Of a stretch of DNA of 5,753 nt, positions 1 to 4,662 are shown one piece after another. Where the stretch lies: assembly GCA_023301405.1 (NCBI GenBank), contig JALZUX010000697.1, positions 1 to 5,753 of the forward strand, in the 5' to 3' direction. This DNA comes from Granulosicoccaceae bacterium. GTDB taxonomy: Bacteria; Pseudomonadota; Gammaproteobacteria; Granulosicoccales; Granulosicoccaceae. A program made the translations under genes and the position numbers. The notes beneath the pieces were generated by a model. The model did not search any database and was not told where the DNA came from. It saw only the letters and a list, made by a program, of their open reading frames with translations. How positions within the stretch are numbered: position 1 is the stretch's first letter; every line of letters starts with the position of its first letter.

Positions 1-363
1 TCGCGTTTTTGGTGCATTACCGAGGAAAATATTCTCCGCCACACTGAGCTCATCAAACAACACAGTTTCCTGATGTATTGCAGTGATACCCTCTAATGCT
101 GCAGCATGCGCGGTTTTGAAAAGCTTAAGGTTGCCATCCAAAGTGATGTCACCACTATCCGGCTGGTAAATGCCAGTGAGTACTTTTACCAATGTGGATT
201 TCCCGGCTCCATTCTCACCGATAAGAGCGGTAACTTTTCCGGCAAATAGCTCCAGAGAGACATTATTCAGCGCTTTTACCCCGGGAAATTCTTTGGTGAC
301 ACCGGTAACCTTAAGTACCGGCTCGAAGTTGTGCTCCACAGCTGTGTGCTCAGGTGATGGCAT
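1..363 (-). CDS. rhaT: Rhamnose ABC transporter ATP-binding protein, N-terminal fragment (runs off left edge)
   Basis: Only the first 121 codons are present; the frame is open to the window edge. The protein is a cytoplasmic ATPase that would power import of the sugar delivered by RhaS. Seen directly: a Walker A motif GENGAGKST at residues 49-57, preceded by the usual start of a sugar-importer ABC domain (KEFPGVKALNNVSLEL, residues 24-39). A Q-loop glutamine lies in IHQE (Q98), followed by LSVAENIFLG (residues 106-115), typical of the ribose/arabinose/rhamnose class. Family members carry two tandem ABC domains in about 500 residues, so about three quarters is missing. The start is the ATG at 361-363. 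The upstream leader is pyrimidine-rich with no Shine-Dalgarno site, and the frame stays open for at least 22 codons upstream without a convincing start. Rhamnose specificity comes from the neighbours; the fragment alone could be any CUT2-type sugar ATPase. Confidence 0.9.
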   Translation of the reverse strand, partial: MPSPEHTAVEHNFEPVLKVTGVTKEFPGVKALNNVSLELFAGKVTALIGENGAGKSTLVKVLTGIYQPDSGDITLDGNLKLFKTAHAAALEGITAIHQETVLFDELSVAENIFLGNAPKTR

Positions 364-421
364 ATAGAAAGAAAGTTGCGGGAAAAGGCAAGCGAAGGCC
401 AGGGTTAACTGCAGAATGAAT

Positions 422-473
422 AAGCCTGCGCATCCGTTGCGTGTTCTCAGGTTTTTGGCGGATGCGCAAGCTT
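422..473. repeat. Long inverted repeat between rhaS and rhaT
   Basis: Arms at 422-436 and 459-473 are complementary at 14 of 15 positions, including a perfect core TGCGCATCCG / CGGATGCGCA. They flank a 22-base loop at 437-458. As RNA from the leftward operon this would form a stable stem-loop in the rhaT leader. Reading leftward, it is followed by TTATTCATT rather than a clean U-run, so it is not a convincing intrinsic terminator. It could protect the upstream rhaS message, form a leader structure for rhaT, bind a protein as DNA, or be a dispersed repeat of this genome. The sequence does not decide. Confidence 0.6.
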
Positions 474-530
474 GACCACCTTACCGTTAAGCCTGATCTC
501 TTTAATGGGCAACTGGTGATCCCTGAATAC

Positions 531-559
531 AAAACGCGCAGTGAGTCCACTGCGCGCTT
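531..559 (-). terminator. Intrinsic-terminator-like hairpin after rhaS
   Basis: On the minus strand a perfect 9-bp GC-rich stem (CGCGCAGTG / CACTGCGCG, plus-strand arms 535-543 and 548-556) closes a 4-base loop. The stem extends by a G-U and two A-U pairs into the tail. It is followed at once by TTTTGTATT and lies about 40 bases past the rhaS stop codon. That is the form of a Rho-independent terminator. Because rhaT lies downstream in the same direction with no obvious promoter of its own, it is best read as a partial terminator. This would leave more rhaS message than transporter-core message. Confidence 0.7.
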
Positions 560-596
560 GACTCGTATAACGCTATTGATAGTTATTCCAGATGGT

Positions 597-1583
597 CTAG
601 AAGATCTCTTTAAACTGATCGATGTTCGACTCATCGTAGACAAACGGATCAGACATAGCGCCTTCACTGTTATCATCAAGTGTCAGCTTACCCATACGAC
701 CCATGTCTATTTCGACGCCAGGACCTGCCTCGGCACCTTCAATCAGTGAGTTGGCAAGCATTACCGCAGAATAACCAAGATCGATAGGATTCCAGATAGC
801 AAAAGACTTTGATGCACCTGATTCAATGTGACCTGCCATCTCTGAAGGCAGACCCAGACCGGTTACATTGATTTCACCAGCTTTACCTGCATCAGATACC
901 GCTTGTGATGCAGCCACAATTGCCACTGTGCTTGGTGCAATGATCGCTTTCAGATCAGAGTGAGTTTTCATCAGGCCTTCCGCTTCGCGGTAGGATTTAT
1001 CAGCCAGGTCATCACCATAAACAGTAGCGACGACATTGACCCCTTTATACTGATCCTGAACCTTACCCATTTCTTCAATCCAGATATTCTGGTTTGTGGC
1101 AGTAGCCGAGGCTGAAAGAACCGCTACATCACCACCATCCGGCAGATGATCGGCCGCAAGCTTGATGATCATGTTACCTATAAGTGCATTTGACGATGGA
1201 TTAAGATGCAGCATACGACCTTCCGGTGCTACTCCTGAATCCCACGAGATAACCTTAATGCCGCGCTGCATAGCTTTTTTAAGTGCCGGTACCAGTGCAT
1301 CCTGATCATTGGCAGAAATAGCAATGGCGTCAACCTTTTGCGCTATCAGTGAGTTGATCACTTCAATCTGACCTTCAGCTGTAGTGTCAGTAGGACCGGT
1401 GTAAATGACTTCCACTCCACCAATCTCTGCCGCTGCCTCTTCACCTCCTTTGGCAGCAGCTTCAAAGAAACCGATACCCAGCGCTTTTACAACCAGTGCT
1501 ATACGTTTTTCTTGCGCATGTGCCGTGGTAGTGATAGCAACCGATACCAATGCTGCGGTAAAAACTTTACATAGTGTTTTCAT
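597..1583 (-). CDS. rhaS: Periplasmic rhamnose-binding protein of an ABC transporter
   Basis: This is a 328-residue periplasmic-binding protein of the ribose-binding (Peripla_BP_4) type that would capture L-rhamnose for the RhaT-powered importer. Residues 1-23 form a signal peptide: MKTLCKV, a hydrophobic stretch, and an AHA cleavage site before QEKRIALVVK. Cys5 is not in a lipobox, so a soluble protein is expected. Family features seen include the DTTAEGQIEVINSLIAQKVDAIAIS segment (residues 66-90), VISWDSG (111-117), LHLNPSSN (125-132), DLADKSYREAEGLM (192-205) and VTGLGLPSEM (240-249). The length is normal. A TTG-initiated reading would add four residues, but that codon overlaps the Shine-Dalgarno site, so the ATG at 1581-1583 is preferred. 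It lies 37 bp after rhaR, probably in the same transcript, with a hairpin after its stop. The rhamnose assignment combines resemblance to RhaS with the neighbouring rhamnose isomerase and aldolase genes. Confidence 0.9.
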   Translation of the reverse strand: MKTLCKVFTAALVSVAITTTAHAQEKRIALVVKALGIGFFEAAAKGGEEAAAEIGGVEVIYTGPTDTTAEGQIEVINSLIAQKVDAIAISANDQDALVPALKKAMQRGIKVISWDSGVAPEGRMLHLNPSSNALIGNMIIKLAADHLPDGGDVAVLSASATATNQNIWIEEMGKVQDQYKGVNVVATVYGDDLADKSYREAEGLMKTHSDLKAIIAPSTVAIVAASQAVSDAGKAGEINVTGLGLPSEMAGHIESGASKSFAIWNPIDLGYSAVMLANSLIEGAEAGPGVEIDMGRMGKLTLDDNSEGAMSDPFVYDESNIDQFKEIF

Positions 1584-1586
1584 ATT

Positions 1587-1593
1587 CTCCTCC
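1587..1593 (-). promoter_or_regulatory. Strong ribosome binding site of rhaS
   Basis: GGAGGAG on the minus strand ends three bases before the ATG at 1581-1583, with the GGAGG core five bases from it. It overlaps a possible TTG start at 1593-1595 and so settles the start on the ATG. It is the best Shine-Dalgarno site in the window, fitting the high level usual for a binding protein. Confidence 0.8.
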
Positions 1594-1620
1594 AAGGATA
1601 GGTTTACAAGTCCTGACTGT

Positions 1621-2421
1621 TCAGGACGATTTTTTCGACTGCGCCGAATTCAATGATACCGTAATTAATTTAATATCCGCCTCTTCCAGAAAGCCAGCGG
1701 TACTGTCCGGAATGTTTTCATCCGTTATTATTGTGTTTACATATTCAAGCGATGTCACGATAAGACCAGAACGCTTATCAAATTTTGAAGAATCTGCCAT
1801 TACAACCAACTCATCAGCCTGTGCAATTAATCGTCGCACGGCTTGCATAACTTGCGGATCAGCCTCCATGATACCCATTGAACTGATCGCCTGAGCACCT
1901 ACAAACATTCTGCGCGCATGAAAGTGTCGCGAAATATCATTTTCAAACGGACTTAAGATGATGTCCTGCTCACGGTAGATTGTGCCGCCGGGTAATGTAA
2001 TGGTGTTCTTAGAGTGATTAAGAAGATACTGCGCAATAGGCATTGAGTTGGTCAGAATTTGCATACGTTTTGTGCACAACGGATACACCATATTAAAAGT
2101 CGTTGAACCGCCGTTGATTATGATTGACTCACCGTCCTCACATAATTGTGCTGCCTCGTAGGCGATTGCCTGTTTTTGTTCTGCGTTTATTTCCCTGTTT
2201 ACACTTAACGGCCTACCAGCCAGCGCTGCAACTGACAACGGAATCACGGATTCAACTCCACCACGTACACGGCGCACCTTATTGGCAAGATGCAGCGTGG
2301 TGATGTCTCGACGGATAGTCGCATCGGAAGCTGTAGTCATCGCTGCAAGTTCGGCAACAGTCACCACAGGGCGATTTTCTACCGCAGATAGAATGACATT
2401 ATGTCTTTCCAGTTCGTGCAT
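1621..2421 (-). CDS. rhaR: DeoR-family transcriptional regulator of rhamnose catabolism
   Basis: This 266-residue protein has the standard DeoR/GlpR layout and length. An N-terminal winged helix-turn-helix spans about residues 1-57, with the family signature SDATIRRDI as recognition helix and VRRVRGGV as wing. A C-terminal sugar-phosphate sensing domain of the ribose-5-phosphate-isomerase-like fold follows. Seen there: IIINGGSTT, LTNSMPIAQYL, LPGG, the MFVGAQAISSMGIMEADPQV segment and ADSSKF. Members are usually repressors released by a phosphorylated intermediate, here perhaps rhamnulose-1-phosphate (inference). The frame could begin at a GTG at 2478. I chose the ATG at 2419-2421 because family proteins begin just before the helix-turn-helix (MHELERHNVIL), GGAGA lies nine bases upstream, and the GTG has no ribosome site and would swallow the promoter. 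First gene of the leftward unit, divergent from rhaD, as in Rhizobium leguminosarum rhaR. Target assignment rests on context. Confidence 0.9.
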   Translation of the reverse strand: MHELERHNVILSAVENRPVVTVAELAAMTTASDATIRRDITTLHLANKVRRVRGGVESVIPLSVAALAGRPLSVNREINAEQKQAIAYEAAQLCEDGESIIINGGSTTFNMVYPLCTKRMQILTNSMPIAQYLLNHSKNTITLPGGTIYREQDIILSPFENDISRHFHARRMFVGAQAISSMGIMEADPQVMQAVRRLIAQADELVVMADSSKFDKRSGLIVTSLEYVNTIITDENIPDSTAGFLEEADIKLITVSLNSAQSKKSS

Positions 2422-2430
2422 TCGTAAGTT

Positions 2431-2435
2431 TCTCC
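2431..2435 (-). promoter_or_regulatory. Ribosome binding site of rhaR
   Basis: GGAGA on the minus strand lies nine bases upstream of the ATG at 2419-2421. It favours this start over the in-frame GTG at 2476-2478, which has no purine-rich site upstream. Confidence 0.55.
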
Positions 2436-2445
2436 ACAAGCCACT

Positions 2446-2474
2446 AGAATTCCACTTTGCAAGATCATTGTCAA
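2446..2474 (-). promoter_or_regulatory. Candidate promoter of the rhaR-rhaS-rhaT unit
   Basis: On the minus strand a perfect -35 hexamer TTGACA (plus-strand 2469-2474) is followed after 17 bases by AATTCT (2446-2451), a weak match to TATAAT. Spacing and the -35 are good and the -10 is poor. Transcription would begin near 2440, giving a short leader that contains the rhaR ribosome site. It overlaps the opposing rhaD promoter candidate, so the two would compete for polymerase. Confidence 0.45.
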
Positions 2475-2485
2475 ACACTTATGAT
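2457..2485 (+). promoter_or_regulatory. Candidate sigma-70 promoter of rhaD-rhaI
   Basis: TTGCAA at 2457-2462 (4 of 6 to TTGACA) and TATGAT at 2480-2485 (5 of 6 to TATAAT) are separated by exactly 17 bases. The expected start is near 2491-2493, about 45 bases upstream of the rhaD ATG, inside the palindrome at 2484-2505. This placement suits repression by a bound regulator. It is the best plus-strand promoter I find between the divergent genes. Confidence 0.6.
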
Positions 2486-2505
2486 CACAAATGTACATTT
2501 TTGAT
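2484..2505. promoter_or_regulatory. 22-bp imperfect palindrome, candidate RhaR operator
   Basis: The segment has a perfect 12-bp core AAATGTACATTT (2489-2500). It extends to 11-bp half-sites ATCACAAATGT / ACATTTTTGAT with one mismatched pair, 10 of 11 matching. It overlaps the end of the rhaD -10 hexamer and its expected start. It sits just upstream of the rhaR -35 on the other strand. Position and symmetry fit an operator bound by a dimeric regulator, most simply RhaR. Binding is inferred. Confidence 0.6.
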
Positions 2506-2520
2506 TGAACTTGACTGAAT
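2501..2520. repeat. Tandem 10-bp direct repeat next to the palindrome
   Basis: TTGATTGAAC (2501-2510) is followed at once by TTGACTGAAT (2511-2520), 8 of 10 identical. The 10-bp period places both copies on one face of the helix. It lies between the expected rhaD start and the rhaD ribosome site (AAGGA, 2526-2530). DeoR-family regulators often recognise repeated half-sites, so this may be part of the RhaR target. In AT-rich DNA such a short repeat can also arise by chance. Confidence 0.4.
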
Positions 2521-2537
2521 AACATAAGGATAATCCC

Positions 2538-4652
2538 ATGAGCAGCAAAAATTCCGCAGGCCTGCTGGATAATTTATGGGACGCGTCAGCTGCCAAAGGC
2601 AAAAGTGAACCCGATTTATTACTGTATCGCTCTAACCTGCTCGGCTCAGACAAACGCATTACCAACTATGGCGGCGGCAATACATCAGTCAAAGTTATGG
2701 AAACAGATCCAATTGGTGGTAAGTCAGTTGAAGTACTCTGGGTTAAAGGCTCAGGCGGTGATGTTGGCACCATTAAAATGGACGGGTTCTCAACGCTATA
2801 CATGCAAAAACTGCAATCGCTGAAAGCGCTTTACCGGGGCGTTGAGTTTGAAGACGAAATGGTTGGCTACCTGCCCCACTGCACGTTTAACCTTAACCCC
2901 CGCGCTGCCTCTATCGACACTCCCTTGCACGCTTATGTGCCGCAAAAACATGTGGATCACATGCACCCTGATGCCGTGATTGCTCTGGCTGCAGCAAAGG
3001 AAGGTGAAGCTCTGACCAAAGAGATCTATGGAGAAACTATAGGCTGGCTGCCATGGAAGCGACCCGGCTACGAGCTGGGTTTATGGCTTGCAAAGTTCTG
3101 CAATGACAATCCCAATGCCAAAGGTGTGGTACTGGGTGGCCACGGCCTGTTTACCTGGGCAGACAATGCCAAAGACTGCTATGAGCTGACCGTAGATATT
3201 ATCAACAAAGCCATTAGCTGGTTTGATACTAAAACCCGCTCAACAACGTTTTTTGGTGGAGAAAAAGTTAGCGCACTACCCGCCACAGACCGACAAGCAA
3301 TTGCGATACGTTTAATGACAGCGATACGCTCAATGGTAAGTGGCCAACAACCTATGGTCGGGCACTTTGAAGACACTGATACAGTGCTGCAGTTTGTCAA
3401 CTCAAATGATATGTCCGAACTTGCAGCACTGGGAACCAGCTGCCCTGACCATTTTTTAAGAACCAAAATCCGGCCATTAGTGGTAAATTTTGATCCTCAG
3501 GCGACCGACATCGATAAAGCTATTAACGCAACCGTTGATGATCTCGAGAATTCTGTTGCCGCGTATCGAAAAGATTATCAAGCCTACTACGAAAGAAACA
3601 AAAACCCTGACTCACCCCCGGTAAGAGATCCAAATGCCGTGGTGTATCTAATACCGGGAGTTGGCATGATCACCTTTGCAAAAGACAAGGCTACGGCCCG
3701 AATATCCGGTGAATTCTATACCAACGCTATTAATGTCATGCGTGGTGCATCAGCAGTTTCTACCTACGTGGGCTTACCAGAGAAGGAAGCCTTTGACATT
3801 GAATACTGGTTGCTTGAAGAAGCCAAACTGCAACGGCTACCTAAACCCAAACCGCTTGCCGGTCAGGTAGCACTGGTCACAGGGGGGGCCGGAGGCATAG
3901 GTTCTGCCACCGCCGAAAGATTTTTACAAGACGGTGCCTGTGTAGTACTGGCAGATATTGATGAGCCTGCCCTTAAAGAAAAATCTTCACAACTCGCAGC
4001 ACGCTACTCACCAGATGTTGTTCACAGTGTTTTAATGGATGTAACGGATGAACAATCAGTAAAAGAAGCCTTTGACTCTGCCATAATGCGCTTTGGCGCT
4101 CTTGATATTCTGGTATCCAATGCAGGCATAGCCTCATCAGCGCCAATCACCGAAACGTCGCTTGAGTTGTGGAATCACAACATGTCTATTCTTTCGACCG
4201 GATACTTTCTGGTCTCACGTAAAGCAATACAGATTATGGAGGCGCAAAAAACCGGCGGTTCAATAATATTCATTGCTTCAAAGAACGGACTTGCCGCCTC
4301 ACCCGGCGCCAGTGCTTACTGCACCGCAAAGGCCGCAGAGATTCACCTGGCACGCTGCCTGGCACTGGAGGGCGCACCACAGGGTATACGGGTTAACGTG
4401 GTAAACCCGGATGCAGTACTTCGAGGTTCTAAAATCTGGTCAGGTGACTGGTTACAGGAACGCGCTGATGCGTACAACAAAAGCACTGACGAGCTAGAAG
4501 CTCACTATCGAGATCGATCCCTATTAAAACGTTCTGTCTATCCTGAAGATATTGCAGAGGCATGTTACTTCTTTGCTTCTGATTCCTCAGCAAAATCTAC
4601 CGGTAATATCATCAATGTAGATGCTGGTAACGTTCAATCATTCACTCGCTAG
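2538..4652 (+). CDS. rhaD: Bifunctional rhamnulose-1-phosphate aldolase / short-chain alcohol dehydrogenase
   Basis: This 704-residue cytoplasmic fusion enzyme would cleave L-rhamnulose-1-phosphate to DHAP and L-lactaldehyde in its N-terminal half. The dehydrogenase half probably oxidises the lactaldehyde to lactate. Class II aldolase part (about 25-235): substrate loop TNYGGGNTS (42-50), KGSGGD (70-75) and zinc-ligand candidates H141 and H143 (HMHPDA) and H202 (GGHGLF). A middle region (about 236-435) typical of this family carries no catalytic motif I recognise. SDR part (about 438-704): TGGAGGIG nucleotide loop (448-455), acidic D473 after the second strand (suggesting NAD preference), NAG (528-530), S581, and YxxxK as Y594/K598. 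All key residues of both halves appear present and the length is normal. The start ATG has AAGGA seven bases upstream. Codons 449-450 form most of a seven-G run (3882-3888). First gene of the rightward operon with rhaI. The symbol follows rhizobial usage; enteric RhaD is only a single-domain aldolase. Confidence 0.93.
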   Translation: MSSKNSAGLLDNLWDASAAKGKSEPDLLLYRSNLLGSDKRITNYGGGNTSVKVMETDPIGGKSVEVLWVKGSGGDVGTIKMDGFSTLYMQKLQSLKALYRGVEFEDEMVGYLPHCTFNLNPRAASIDTPLHAYVPQKHVDHMHPDAVIALAAAKEGEALTKEIYGETIGWLPWKRPGYELGLWLAKFCNDNPNAKGVVLGGHGLFTWADNAKDCYELTVDIINKAISWFDTKTRSTTFFGGEKVSALPATDRQAIAIRLMTAIRSMVSGQQPMVGHFEDTDTVLQFVNSNDMSELAALGTSCPDHFLRTKIRPLVVNFDPQATDIDKAINATVDDLENSVAAYRKDYQAYYERNKNPDSPPVRDPNAVVYLIPGVGMITFAKDKATARISGEFYTNAINVMRGASAVSTYVGLPEKEAFDIEYWLLEEAKLQRLPKPKPLAGQVALVTGGAGGIGSATAERFLQDGACVVLADIDEPALKEKSSQLAARYSPDVVHSVLMDVTDEQSVKEAFDSAIMRFGALDILVSNAGIASSAPITETSLELWNHNMSILSTGYFLVSRKAIQIMEAQKTGGSIIFIASKNGLAASPGASAYCTAKAAEIHLARCLALEGAPQGIRVNVVNPDAVLRGSKIWSGDWLQERADAYNKSTDELEAHYRDRSLLKRSVYPEDIAEACYFFASDSSAKSTGNIINVDAGNVQSFTR

Positions 4653-4655
4653 GGG
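4651..4655 (+). promoter_or_regulatory. rhaI ribosome site overlapping the rhaD stop codon
   Basis: AGGGG starts on the last two bases of the rhaD stop TAG (4650-4652) and lies seven bases before the rhaI ATG at 4663. The overlap suggests translational coupling, with ribosomes ending on rhaD reinitiating on rhaI. Confidence 0.55.
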
Positions 4656-4662
4656 CAATCAC

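Noticed and set aside
350..679. 109-codon minus-strand frame overlapping the end of rhaS and the gap
   Set aside because: It is out of frame with rhaS and with rhaT and its product has no domain-like composition. It is open mainly because it borrows rhaS sequence.
441..749. 102-codon plus-strand reading frame across the rhaS end and the rhaS-rhaT gap
   Set aside because: It is antisense to the rhaS C-terminus and covers the terminator-like hairpin; its product shows no recognisable domain and there is no convincing ribosome site. Taken as a shadow frame.
1581..1595. TTG start giving rhaS four extra N-terminal residues
   Set aside because: The TTG overlaps the GGAGGAG ribosome site, and the signal peptide begins naturally at the following ATG.
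2422..2478. GTG start extending rhaR by 19 residues
   Set aside because: The extension is not typical of DeoR proteins, has no ribosome site and would span the likely rhaR promoter.
2471..2665. 64-codon minus-strand frame between rhaR and rhaD
   Set aside because: It overlaps the start of rhaD in antisense and runs through the promoter and operator; no ribosome site or family features.
3179..3466. 95-codon antisense frame inside rhaD
   Set aside because: It lies wholly opposite the well-supported rhaD frame and its product resembles nothing I recognise.
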